From Alkalimonas sp. (GTDB lineage Bacteria; Pseudomonadota; Gammaproteobacteria; Enterobacterales; Alteromonadaceae), in assembly GCA_020831935.1 (NCBI GenBank), contig JAFIFR010000006.1, forward strand, positions 1-37,309: DNA of 37,309 bases, given 5' to 3'. Below are positions 17,782-25,649 of the stretch, piece after piece. Each line of letters opens with the position of its first letter. The stretch's first letter is position 1. The position numbers and the translations under genes were made by a program. The notes beneath the pieces were generated by a model, which did no database searches, had not been told where the DNA came from, and was given only the letters and a program-made list of their open reading frames with translations.

Positions 17782-19416
17782 ATGATTTTCCAAAGCAGTT
17801 TTTATCAAACCAAACGTATTTTGCTGGTCGAAGACTGTGAGCCGATCCGGGCTTCGATTCGGGGCATGCTACAGCAGATAGGTTTCGAGCAGATTACCGC
17901 AGTTGCCGATGCGGCCAGTGCATTGGAGAAAGCCGAACTGACGGCTTTTGATTTTGTGTTGGCCGACGTTCAGCTGGAAAATGGACTCAATGGTGTGCAA
18001 CTGTTCGAGACGCTGAAAAAGCGCCAGTTGCTGAAAGAAAGCAGTTGCGTGGCACTGATTAGCGCCGACTCGATTCGCAAAGTGGTGTTTGGCATCAGCC
18101 AGCGTCAGCCAGATTGCTACATACAAAAACCCTTCACGTATCTGACACTGGAAAAACAATTGGCCAGGGCGATGCAACAGCGTCTGGCCTTGCGCAAGGT
18201 GTTTCAGGCACTGCCGGCGAAGCCTGAGCAGGCATTGCTGGAGTGCGACCGGGTGGTGAAAGAGGCGCCGGCGCATGCGCTCCATGCACTGCGCCTGAAA
18301 GGGGAGTTGTTGCTGCAATTAGGTCAGGCGCAACAGGCGGTGGCCTTGTACCAGCAAATCTTGCAAAGCAGGGAGTTAAGCTGGGCCTTGCTTGGCAACG
18401 CCATTGCCTTGTTTCAGACTGGGAACAGCCAGGCTTTAAAGCAGTTGCAGTTGCTGAGTAAAGCTGAAGAAACCCGACCGGAAGCTCTGGATTGGCTGAT
18501 ACGACTGTCGTTGCAGCAGCAAGAACCCGAGCAAGCGCTGAGTTATGCTCAGGAACTGGCCCGCGCTATGCCGCAGTCGGTTGAGGTGGTTCAGGTGCAG
18601 GCTCAGCTTGCGGCCTTGTGCCAGGACACCGATGAGGCCATTCGCTATTGGCAAAAAGCCAGCCAACAGCATCGATACAGTGCACTGGATTCGGCGCAGC
18701 ACTACCTGAACCCAGCTCGATTGCAGCTGCTGAAAGTGGCGCAGAGCAAGGCGCTGCGGCCTGCCAGCTTGCTGGCCAAAGCCGAAGAGTCCTTGCAAGC
18801 ATTGCCGAAACGTTTTTTGACCGACAGCCTGCAACCTGAGCTGCAGCTGGTGCAAGCCCGTATTGCCTTATTGCAGGGGCTGTTGACGCAGGCTCATCAC
18901 TATTTGAATGAAGCTTTGCAGCAGGATCCCAACAACTGGTCCTTGGCAGCAAGGGTGGATTTGGCACTGCTGAAACTGGCCTTTGGCGACCAAAAAGGAC
19001 TGGAGCAGGTGGCCGCCAGCTTGCCGGTTGCTGCCGTCAGTACGGATTTATCCGGCGCTGTTGAGTCCGCTTTAGCCGCTTTTTGGCAGCAGCAGCTGAC
19101 GCAGTTATGGTCACAGACGAAGGGCTGGATGCAGCAAGGGCAAAAAGAGTACCGGGCTCAATCCTTTGCTCAGGCACTAGGTCGATTGTGGCAGGCTTTT
19201 TTGTACATGCCGGCCAACAGCAGCCTGGGGCTTAGTTTGTGGCAAACACTGGCCAATCTGCCACCGGCAGAGAAGTTGCGGCCTATGGCGCAGTTGCTGA
19301 GTCAGCTGTTGCAGCAGAGTCAGCTTTCCGGCAGCAATGCCGAACGTTTTACTGCTATTTATCAGCAGTTGGCTGAGCCCTACAAGTTAACCGCTTCGCA
19401 GTCGGCCAAAGCCTGA
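17782..19416 (+). CDS. Response regulator with TPR output domain
   Basis: This is a 544-residue protein with an N-terminal receiver (about 10-130) and a long helical region of tetratricopeptide-like repeats (about 140-540). Receiver residues are E17/D18, D62 in VLADVQLENG, S94 and K116. There is no DNA-binding or enzymatic domain, so it probably works by protein contact. The track starts at GTG 17755; I prefer the ATG at 17782, preceded by AGGA at about 5 bases. It stands alone, with no kinase beside it, and yaaA follows 47 bases later. Partner and signal are unknown. Confidence 0.82.
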   Translation: MIFQSSFYQTKRILLVEDCEPIRASIRGMLQQIGFEQITAVADAASALEKAELTAFDFVLADVQLENGLNGVQLFETLKKRQLLKESSCVALISADSIRKVVFGISQRQPDCYIQKPFTYLTLEKQLARAMQQRLALRKVFQALPAKPEQALLECDRVVKEAPAHALHALRLKGELLLQLGQAQQAVALYQQILQSRELSWALLGNAIALFQTGNSQALKQLQLLSKAEETRPEALDWLIRLSLQQQEPEQALSYAQELARAMPQSVEVVQVQAQLAALCQDTDEAIRYWQKASQQHRYSALDSAQHYLNPARLQLLKVAQSKALRPASLLAKAEESLQALPKRFLTDSLQPELQLVQARIALLQGLLTQAHHYLNEALQQDPNNWSLAARVDLALLKLAFGDQKGLEQVAASLPVAAVSTDLSGAVESALAAFWQQQLTQLWSQTKGWMQQGQKEYRAQSFAQALGRLWQAFLYMPANSSLGLSLWQTLANLPPAEKLRPMAQLLSQLLQQSQLSGSNAERFTAIYQQLAEPYKLTASQSAKA

Positions 19417-19463
19417 CTCGTTAGTGGCAACTTTTATAGTGAACTGAACAGGATACCTAGACA

Positions 19464-20240
19464 ATGTTAATGGTGATTTCGCCAGCCAAAGATCTGGCTA
19501 TGGACAGAGCAGCGCCTGCTATGGCGTTGACCCAACCGGCCTTGCTGGATGACGCCAGCCGTCTGATTGACGTCTGTCGTCAGCTGACCCCGGTCGATAT
19601 TGCCCGTTTAATGAAGCTCAGTGATAAGCTGGCCGGGCTGAACGCAGCACGCTTTGCCGAGTGGCAGCGCCCATTTACCCAGGACAATGCCACCGCAGCC
19701 ATTTTGGCCTTTAATGGCGATGTTTATCAGGGACTGGATGCGTCCAGCCTGAGCCAACCGCAGTTGGAATTTGCCCAACAGCACCTGCGGATTTTAAGCG
19801 GTCTTTACGGCGTGTTGCGGCCGCTGGATTTGATGCAAGCGTACCGCTTGGAAATGGGCACCCGCCTGCACACCGAAGCCGGTGAGACCCTCTATGCATT
19901 TTGGCAGGATCGCATCACCGAGCAGCTTAATCAGCAGTTGGCAACCCTTGGCAGTGATCTGTTGCTGAATCTGGCATCGCAGGAGTATTTTAAAGCGGTC
20001 CGTCCCAAAGCCCTGAACGCCAGAGTTGTCAATGTGCAGTTCAAAGACGCCAAAAATGGTCAGTACAAAGTCATTAGTTTTTATGCGAAAAAAGCCCGGG
20101 GCCTGATGGCGCGCTACGTGATTGAGCAGCAGGTGGATTCGGTAGAACAGCTAAAAGCTTTTGATTCTGCGGGCTATTATTTTTGCGCCGCTCAATCGAC
20201 GGAGCAAGAACTGGTTTTCCTGCGGGATCAAGTAGCCTGA
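19464..20240 (+). CDS. yaaA: Peroxide stress protein YaaA
   Basis: YaaA (DUF328/UPF0246) lowers free iron and protects DNA during hydrogen peroxide stress in E. coli. The N terminus [14 protein letters not shown], the [15 protein letters not shown] stretch and [23 protein letters not shown] are diagnostic, and 258 residues is the usual length. In E. coli yaaA also lies near thrLABC and talB; this window keeps all three within about 11 kb. I see no terminator between it and the upstream gene. Confidence 0.95.
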   Translation: MLMVISPAKDLAMDRAAPAMALTQPALLDDASRLIDVCRQLTPVDIARLMKLSDKLAGLNAARFAEWQRPFTQDNATAAILAFNGDVYQGLDASSLSQPQLEFAQQHLRILSGLYGVLRPLDLMQAYRLEMGTRLHTEAGETLYAFWQDRITEQLNQQLATLGSDLLLNLASQEYFKAVRPKALNARVVNVQFKDAKNGQYKVISFYAKKARGLMARYVIEQQVDSVEQLKAFDSAGYYFCAAQSTEQELVFLRDQVA

Positions 20241-20296
20241 GGCCGGGCAATCAAGTAAACTAGCGCCCCTTTTTTTGTGCAGAGGCAAGACCCGCC

Positions 20297-21595
20297 ATGA
20301 AGTTTCCCGGCCACCGCAAGATCAAACACTACTTTCCGGTGTCAGCTCCCAAGCCGGAGCTGCCGCGCTTTGAAGTGGATCCGGGGCGGGATACCTATGT
20401 GGTCGGGCTGGATCAGGTCATTGTCGATGTGGTGGCCAAGGTGGAGGATGCCTTCTTAGCGCAGCATGGCATTGGCAAGGGGCTGTCCAATCTGGTGGCG
20501 CACGACAAAGCCAATGACATCTACCAGCAATTGCTCAACTGTGGTGCCATTTCGGATCATTTTGCCGGCGGCACCATTGGCAATACCGTGCACAATTACT
20601 CGGTGCTGGCCGATGACAAGTCGGTGTTATTGGGTGTGATGTCGGCCAATATCACCCTTGGCTCGCCGGCCTACCATTACCTCTGCCATACCAGCAGCAA
20701 AGTAGACTTAAACCACCTGCAAGGGGTCGCCGGTGATATTGGCCGCGGCATTACCCTGATTACACCCGATGGCGAGCGCACCTTTGTGATTGATCCGGGC
20801 GATATGGATCAACTGACTGCGGCAGCCATTCCAGCCGAGCTGGTCAGCAATGCCTCGGCACTGGTGCTCAGTGCCTACCCACTGCGTGCCACTGGTCAGC
20901 CGATCATTGCTGCTATGCAGCATACGCTGGAATTGGCCAACCAGCAGCAGGTTCCGGTGGTGATGAGCTTAGGAACCCGTCATCTGGTCGAGGCGTTGCG
21001 CGACAGCATTCAGCAGACGGCTATGCAGCATGTGCAAATTCTGGCGATGAATGAGCAGGAAGCCGAAGCGTTAACCGGCTTTGCCGATCCGCTGCTGGCA
21101 GCCGAGCAGATTTTGCAGTGGGTCGATATGGTATTGATTACCGCTGGTGCAAAGGGTCTGTACTTATGCGGTTACACCGACGAGGCGCTAAAACGTGAAA
21201 CCAGCCATCCGATCAAATCCGGCAGCCTGGCCGACTTCAACCGTTTTGAATTCAGCCGGCCAATGCTCAAACGCGATTGCCAGCAGCCACTGAAAGTCTA
21301 TTCTCACATCGATCCCTATCTGGGTGGGCCCGAGCGGATAGCCAACACCAACGGGGCCGGTGATGGCGCCCTGGCGGCTTTGCTGCACGATATGGCGGCC
21401 AACCACCACCACCGGCAGTTGCAGCCCAAATCCAGCAAACACGAGTACCCTTATTTGGCGTATTCCTCTTTTGCCCAAATATGCAAATACGCCAACCGGG
21501 TCAGCTATGAAATCCTGGTGCAGTATGGCTCCCGTCTCAGCAAGGGGCTGCCAGAGCGCGAAGACAGCCTGGAAGAAGCCTACTGGGAGCGTTAA
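20297..21595 (+). CDS. gsk: Inosine-guanosine kinase
   Basis: Gsk is a PfkB-family kinase that phosphorylates inosine and guanosine in purine salvage. The sequence closely follows the E. coli protein: MKFPGHRKIKHYFPV, FAGGTIGNTVHNYSVLADD, ILAMNEQEAEALTG, the catalytic NTNGAGDGALAALLHD and the C-terminal GLPEREDSLEEAYWER. At 432 residues it is full length. A T-run and an AGAGGC sequence precede the ATG. Confidence 0.95.
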   Translation: MKFPGHRKIKHYFPVSAPKPELPRFEVDPGRDTYVVGLDQVIVDVVAKVEDAFLAQHGIGKGLSNLVAHDKANDIYQQLLNCGAISDHFAGGTIGNTVHNYSVLADDKSVLLGVMSANITLGSPAYHYLCHTSSKVDLNHLQGVAGDIGRGITLITPDGERTFVIDPGDMDQLTAAAIPAELVSNASALVLSAYPLRATGQPIIAAMQHTLELANQQQVPVVMSLGTRHLVEALRDSIQQTAMQHVQILAMNEQEAEALTGFADPLLAAEQILQWVDMVLITAGAKGLYLCGYTDEALKRETSHPIKSGSLADFNRFEFSRPMLKRDCQQPLKVYSHIDPYLGGPERIANTNGAGDGALAALLHDMAANHHHRQLQPKSSKHEYPYLAYSSFAQICKYANRVSYEILVQYGSRLSKGLPEREDSLEEAYWER

Positions 21596-21664
21596 CGGCG
21601 CATTGCTGTTTGGCATTATCTTGGCTACATTATCCGTAAATCGCAGCAATAAAGCAGGTGACGA

Positions 21665-22141
21665 ATGGACTTACAGCGACTGGAAAAATTGAACGAACTG
21701 CGGGAAAAGGGCATTCTCACCGAGCAAGAATACGCCGAGCAAAAGCAGAAAATCCTTGATCAACCCAGTCATGGGCTGACAGAGTTTGTGATGCAAACCA
21801 ATCACTACAGCATGCTGATGCATCTGGCCCAGCTGTGCGTCTTTATTTTGCCGCTGTTGGGCTGGGTGGTCCCTTTGGTGATGTGGTTGGCGCGCAATGA
21901 AGACAGCACCATCGACCGGCACGGCAAGGTGATTTTTAACTGGATATTAAGTGTGGTGTTGTACGGCTTTATTGCGCTGCTGCTAACCGTCATTATCATT
22001 GGTTTTCCGATGTTGTTGGCGTTGGTGATCTGTTCCATTGCCTTCACGGTGTTGGGGGCCATCAAAGCCAAAGAGGGGGTGATTGCCAATTACCCGCTGT
22101 CGATCCGGTTTTTTCGTGTTGATGAGTCGGAATCTGAGTAA
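21665..22141 (+). CDS. SHOCT / DUF4870 membrane protein
   Basis: This is a 158-residue protein of unknown function. Residues 1-35 (LEKLNELREKGILTEQEYAEQKQKIL) form a SHOCT-like short helical domain. The rest is DUF4870-like, with membrane segments at about 50-75 and 98-140. The conserved feel of MLMHLAQLCVFILPLLGWVVPLVMW and the HGKVIFNWILS loop supports the assignment. AGGTGA lies about 5 bases before the ATG. It follows gsk by 69 bases and may be cotranscribed. Confidence 0.8.
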   Translation: MDLQRLEKLNELREKGILTEQEYAEQKQKILDQPSHGLTEFVMQTNHYSMLMHLAQLCVFILPLLGWVVPLVMWLARNEDSTIDRHGKVIFNWILSVVLYGFIALLLTVIIIGFPMLLALVICSIAFTVLGAIKAKEGVIANYPLSIRFFRVDESESE

Positions 22142-22151
22142 AAAAAATTTT

Positions 22152-22231
22152 ATGCAGTCGCACCCTGCCTTTGGCCGGGCCACTAAGGCTCGCCGGGTGC
22201 TGCGCTGCATGAGCATCCATTCTGACTGCAT
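22152..22231. repeat. Extended nested inverted repeat after the DUF4870 gene
   Basis: Nested complementary arms can be read: ATGCAG (22152-22157) with CTGCAT (22205-22210), CACCC (22161-22165) with GGGTG (22195-22199), GCCTT (22167-22171) with AAGGC (22185-22189), and TGGC (22172-22175) with GCCA (22179-22182) round a CGG loop. The first arm extended, ATGCAGTC, can also pair with GACTGCAT (22224-22231). No T-run follows on the plus strand, but on the minus strand it is followed by AAAATTTTTTT. The rest of the 349-base gap before the malic enzyme holds only a candidate promoter. Confidence 0.45.
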
Positions 22232-22269
22232 CCTTTAGCACCGTCAGCAGCCGCTATCCGGCCGGGCGC

Positions 22270-22298
22270 TTGGCGTTGGCGAAAAAACTTGCTATAAA
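22270..22298 (+). promoter_or_regulatory. Candidate malic enzyme promoter
   Basis: TTGGCG (22270-22275), a 17-base spacer and TATAAA (22293-22298) are followed by an untranslated leader of about 185 bases before the ATG. No riboswitch class is recognised in that leader. Confidence 0.4.
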
Positions 22299-22490
22299 TC
22301 ATTCCAGACGGCTTTACATCCAGAGTAAATGCACTAATCTTTGGATGGCAGCAGTGACTGGTACGAGGTGACGAACAACGATTCTTTTCCGCAACGTCCG
22401 CGGATAAAATAGCAGCCCTGTACAAAGCCCGCCTGTGATGAACTGAATCCATCACCCGAATGCACCCTACAACCCATTCAGGAAACGACG

Positions 22491-23708
22491 ATGTCCGATT
22501 TTAAAGCGCAAGCTCTGAAATACCATGCCGAACCCAAACCCGGCAAAATCAGCATTGAAATCAGCAAGCCGGCCGAAACGGTCCGCGATTTGGCTCTGGC
22601 CTACAGCCCAGGCGTGGCCGAGCCTGTGCGCTGCATTGCCGAAGATCCCAACGATGTGTACAAGTACACCGCCAAAGGCAACCTGGTGGCGGTGATTTCC
22701 AATGGCTCTGCCATTCTGGGCCTTGGCAATTTGGGGCCGATGGCGTCCAAGCCGGTGATGGAAGGCAAGGCGCTGCTGTTTAAACGCTTTGCCAACCTGG
22801 ATTCGATCGACATCGAAGTCAGCCATCGCACCACCGAAGAGTTTATCAACACCGTGGCCAACATTGCCGATACCTTTGGCGGCATCAACCTTGAAGACAT
22901 CAAAGCGCCCGAGTGCTTTGAGATTGAAAAAGAGCTGATCAAGCGTTGCAATATTCCGGTGTTTCACGACGATCAGCACGGCACTGCCATTGTCACTGCA
23001 GCGGGTATGCTGAATGCACTTGAAATTCAGGGCAAAGACATCAGCAAAGCCACCATTGTTTGCATGGGGGCAGGTGCTGCCGCCATTGCCTGCATGGAGT
23101 TGCTGATTAAGTGCGGTGCCAAGCGTGAATACATTTACATGCTGGATACCAAAGGCGTGATCCACACCCGCCGCGACGATCTGAACGAGTACAAAAAGCT
23201 GTTTGCCAACAACACCGACAAGCGCACGCTGGAAGATGCGCTCGATGGTGCCGATGTCTTTGTCGGTGTCTCCGGGCCGGATGTACTGTCACCGGAAGCT
23301 CTTAAGTTGATGGCGGAGAAGCCGGTTATTTTCGCCTGCTCCAACCCGGATCCAGAGATTAAACCAGAGTTGGCCCATGCCAGCCGCAGCGACATCATCA
23401 TGGCAACCGGTCGGTCGGATTACCCGAACCAGGTGAACAACGTGCTGTGCTTCCCTTTTATCTTCCGCGGTGCTTTGGATGTGCGTGCCAGAGAAATTAA
23501 CGATGAAATGAAAATCGCTGCAGTAGAAGCAATTCGCAGCATTGCCAAAGAGCCGGTGCCTGAGGCGGTATTAAAAGCCGCCGATGTGGTCGCACTGGAG
23601 TTTGGCCCGGAGTACATCATTCCCAAGCCGATGGATCCACGGCTGCTGGAGCGGGTTTCCAAAGCCGTATCTGAGGCTGCTATCGCCTCTGGTGTTGCCC
23701 GGATTTAA
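22491..23708 (+). CDS. NAD(P)-dependent malic enzyme, short form
   Basis: This enzyme oxidatively decarboxylates malate to pyruvate. Signatures are AYSPGVAEPVRCI, the GNLVAVISNGSAILGLGNLGP region, FHDDQHGTAIVTAAGMLNAL, the nucleotide fold VCMGAGAAAIACMELL and the metal/substrate-site region FACSNPDPEI. At 405 residues it has only the malic enzyme catalytic and NAD-binding domains. It lacks the C-terminal phosphotransacetylase-like domain of E. coli MaeB (759 residues), so I give no symbol. NAD versus NADP preference cannot be decided by eye. A clear terminator follows. Confidence 0.92.
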   Translation: MSDFKAQALKYHAEPKPGKISIEISKPAETVRDLALAYSPGVAEPVRCIAEDPNDVYKYTAKGNLVAVISNGSAILGLGNLGPMASKPVMEGKALLFKRFANLDSIDIEVSHRTTEEFINTVANIADTFGGINLEDIKAPECFEIEKELIKRCNIPVFHDDQHGTAIVTAAGMLNALEIQGKDISKATIVCMGAGAAAIACMELLIKCGAKREYIYMLDTKGVIHTRRDDLNEYKKLFANNTDKRTLEDALDGADVFVGVSGPDVLSPEALKLMAEKPVIFACSNPDPEIKPELAHASRSDIIMATGRSDYPNQVNNVLCFPFIFRGALDVRAREINDEMKIAAVEAIRSIAKEPVPEAVLKAADVVALEFGPEYIIPKPMDPRLLERVSKAVSEAAIASGVARI

Positions 23709-23727
23709 CCTGGTGCAAGCCTGGAAT

Positions 23728-23759
23728 AAAAAACCGCAGCTCAGGGCTGCGGTTTTTTT
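23728..23759. terminator. Bidirectional terminator between malic enzyme gene and metJ
   Basis: AAAAAACCGCAGC (23728-23740) and GCTGCGGTTTTTT (23746-23758) form a perfect 13-bp stem with loop TCAGG and T-runs on both strands. Confidence 0.9.
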
Positions 23760-23773
23760 AGCTGGGGCTCGGG

Positions 23774-24109
23774 TTAATCTTCAGCGTTTTCGGCTTCGAT
23801 GATTTCCGGGATGGGTTTGCCCATGCTGGTCAGGATATCGCGCACTTCTTGTGGGATCTGATGTGGGCTGTCTTTGCGTAAGTCCTCGTCGCTGGGCAAG
23901 GGCTGGCCGGTAAAGGCATGCAAAAACGCTTCGCACAGCAGTTCGCTGTTGGTGGCATGGCGCAGGTTGTTGACCTGACGGCGGGTGCGTTCATCGGTTA
24001 AAACTTTCAGCACATTCAGCGGAATGGACACCGTAATTTTTTTTACTTGTTCGGATTTTTTACCGTGTTCCGCATAGGGGTGAATGTATTCACCATTCCA
24101 TTTAGCCAT
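23774..24109 (-). CDS. metJ: Methionine repressor MetJ
   Basis: MetJ is a ribbon-helix-helix repressor that binds tandem 8-base Met boxes when loaded with S-adenosylmethionine. The DNA-binding strand is [15 protein letters not shown], and the family core [26 protein letters not shown] follows. Length is 111 residues (E. coli about 105). It is divergent from metBLF, as in E. coli. A candidate promoter lies in the 222-base gap. The same gap holds Met boxes at the metB start, and a second set lies before thrA. Confidence 0.97.
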   Translation of the reverse strand: MAKWNGEYIHPYAEHGKKSEQVKKITVSIPLNVLKVLTDERTRRQVNNLRHATNSELLCEAFLHAFTGQPLPSDEDLRKDSPHQIPQEVRDILTSMGKPIPEIIEAENAED

Positions 24110-24195
24110 AACAATACCTTGTAGTTGTTGTCGTTGGATGCTTCACCGCCCGCACTTTCAATCCATTGCTGCATCGGGTGGTAGCAAGTGCCGAA

Positions 24196-24223
24196 ATTTT
24201 AACTCTTTTACCGCTTCAGTCAA
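24196..24223 (-). promoter_or_regulatory. Candidate metJ promoter
   Basis: Minus-strand TTGACT (24218-24223), a 16-base spacer and TAAAAT (24196-24201) each match 5 of 6 consensus bases. Confidence 0.5.
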
Positions 24224-24265
24224 ATAGCCATCCAGCAATAAGCTTTATCTTAGCAGAGAAAAGTT

Positions 24266-24293
24266 TTGACATCGCCATTTATCTGGTTATACT
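24266..24293 (+). promoter_or_regulatory. metBLF promoter
   Basis: A perfect TTGACA (24266-24271), a 16-base spacer and TATACT (24288-24293, 5 of 6). The predicted transcription start is at about 24300, inside the Met boxes. Confidence 0.7.
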
Positions 24294-24296
24294 TTT

Positions 24297-24312
24297 AGAC
24301 GTCTAAACATCT
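24297..24312. promoter_or_regulatory. MetJ operator of metBLF
   Basis: AGACGTCT (24297-24304) is a perfect Met box, followed directly by AAACATCT (6 of 8). The preceding eight bases ATACTTTT match 5 of 8. The array overlaps the predicted transcription start, consistent with repression by MetJ-SAM. Confidence 0.8.
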
Positions 24313-24331
24313 AAAATCATGTGGAGCTGAT

Positions 24332-25645
24332 ATGAGCCAACGTCACTTTGCCACCATCGCGGCCAGAGCGGGCATTGCCCAGGATCCTGCCCATGAGGCT
24401 GTGACGCCGCCGATGTACCTGACGACAACCTACCGGTTGAAAGCTCTGGGGCAGGCCGGGGCTTATGATTACAGCCGCTCCAACAACCCAACCCGCGATC
24501 TGCTGGCTGAGGCGCTGGCCGAACTGGAAGGCGGAGCCAAAGCCATTGTCACCAACACCGGCATGTCCGCCTGTGTGCTGGCGTTGCAACTGCTAACGCC
24601 GGAAGACACCCTGGTGATCCCCCACGATTGCTATGGCGGCAGCTACCGGTTGTTTACCAATCTGGCCGAGCGCAAGCGCAGTTTTAAGCTGGAGATTGTG
24701 AATTTCCAACAAGCCGACTGGGCCGAGCGCATTCAGGCCGCCAAGCCTGCGATGATCTGGCTGGAAACACCCAGCAACCCCCTGTTGCAGATTACCGATA
24801 TCCGGGCGGTGTGCCAGTTGGCCAAGCGGCTTGGTTCCAAAGTTGTGGTGGACAACACCTTCCTGACACCGGTGCTGCAACAACCACTGGCTTTGGGAGC
24901 CGATATTGTGGTGCACTCCACCACCAAGTACATCAATGGCCACAGCGATGTGGTGGCCGGTGCGTTAATTTGCGCCGATCAGAGCATTGGCGAGGAACTC
25001 AAGTGGTGGGCCAATTGTCTGGGCATTACCGGGGCGGCTTTTGATGCTTACCTGACGCTACGTGGTTTGCGCACTTTATTGCCACGGATGCAGCAGCATC
25101 AGGCCAACACCGCACGCATAGCTGAATTTTTGCAGCAACAGCCGCTGGTCAGTCAGGTGTATTACCCCGGGCTTGCGCAGCATCCGGGTCATGCTATTGC
25201 CAAGGCTCAGCAGCAAGGCTTTGGGGCCATGCTCAGCTTTGATCTGGCGGTGCAGCCGGCGCTGTTGCAGGTGTTTCTGGATGCTTTGCACTGTTTCACA
25301 CTGGCGCAATCCCTGGGAGGCATTGAAAGCCTGATTTGCCATCCCGGCAGCATGACGCATGCCTCGATGAGCCCGGAAGCACAGAAAACTGCCGGCATAG
25401 GGCCAACCCTGCTGCGGTTATCGGTCGGGATTGAAGGCATTGAGGATCTGTTGGCCGATCTGGCCCAAGGCTTTGCGGCGCTGGATGCGGCCATTCAGGT
25501 AGCCTCGACGCCAACTGGCGGGGCGGGCTCAGCCAAGAATTCAGCCTCGGCCAAGAATAGCAACGCGGAGGCGACCGAAGTGCCGCCGCAGCAAGAATCT
25601 TCACAGTCGTTCCGGTTAAATCCGGCTCTGACTGCTTTATGGTGA
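24332..25645 (+). CDS. metB: Cystathionine gamma-synthase with C-terminal extension
   Basis: MetB is a PLP enzyme that joins an acyl-homoserine to cysteine to give cystathionine. The PLP lysine is in DIVVHSTTKYINGHSDVVAG. Further family motifs are YDYSRSNNPTRDLLAEALAELEGG, MIWLETPSNPLLQITDI and the C-terminal SLGGIESLICHPGSMTHASMSPE. At 437 residues it is about 50 longer than E. coli MetB. The excess is a Ser/Ala/Asn-rich tail, including SAKNSASAKNSNAEA, that ends in a short FRLNPALTALW. The downstream MetL start is 4 bases after its stop. It is the first gene of a metB-metL-metF operon. Confidence 0.93.
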   Translation: MSQRHFATIAARAGIAQDPAHEAVTPPMYLTTTYRLKALGQAGAYDYSRSNNPTRDLLAEALAELEGGAKAIVTNTGMSACVLALQLLTPEDTLVIPHDCYGGSYRLFTNLAERKRSFKLEIVNFQQADWAERIQAAKPAMIWLETPSNPLLQITDIRAVCQLAKRLGSKVVVDNTFLTPVLQQPLALGADIVVHSTTKYINGHSDVVAGALICADQSIGEELKWWANCLGITGAAFDAYLTLRGLRTLLPRMQQHQANTARIAEFLQQQPLVSQVYYPGLAQHPGHAIAKAQQQGFGAMLSFDLAVQPALLQVFLDALHCFTLAQSLGGIESLICHPGSMTHASMSPEAQKTAGIGPTLLRLSVGIEGIEDLLADLAQGFAALDAAIQVASTPTGGAGSAKNSASAKNSNAEATEVPPQQESSQSFRLNPALTALW

Positions 25646-25649
25646 CAGC

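Noticed and set aside
22467-23165. 232-codon minus-strand ORF opposite the malic enzyme gene
   Set aside because: It lies fully antisense to a clear enzyme gene, is low in plausible motifs and has no ribosome site. It is a codon-bias shadow.
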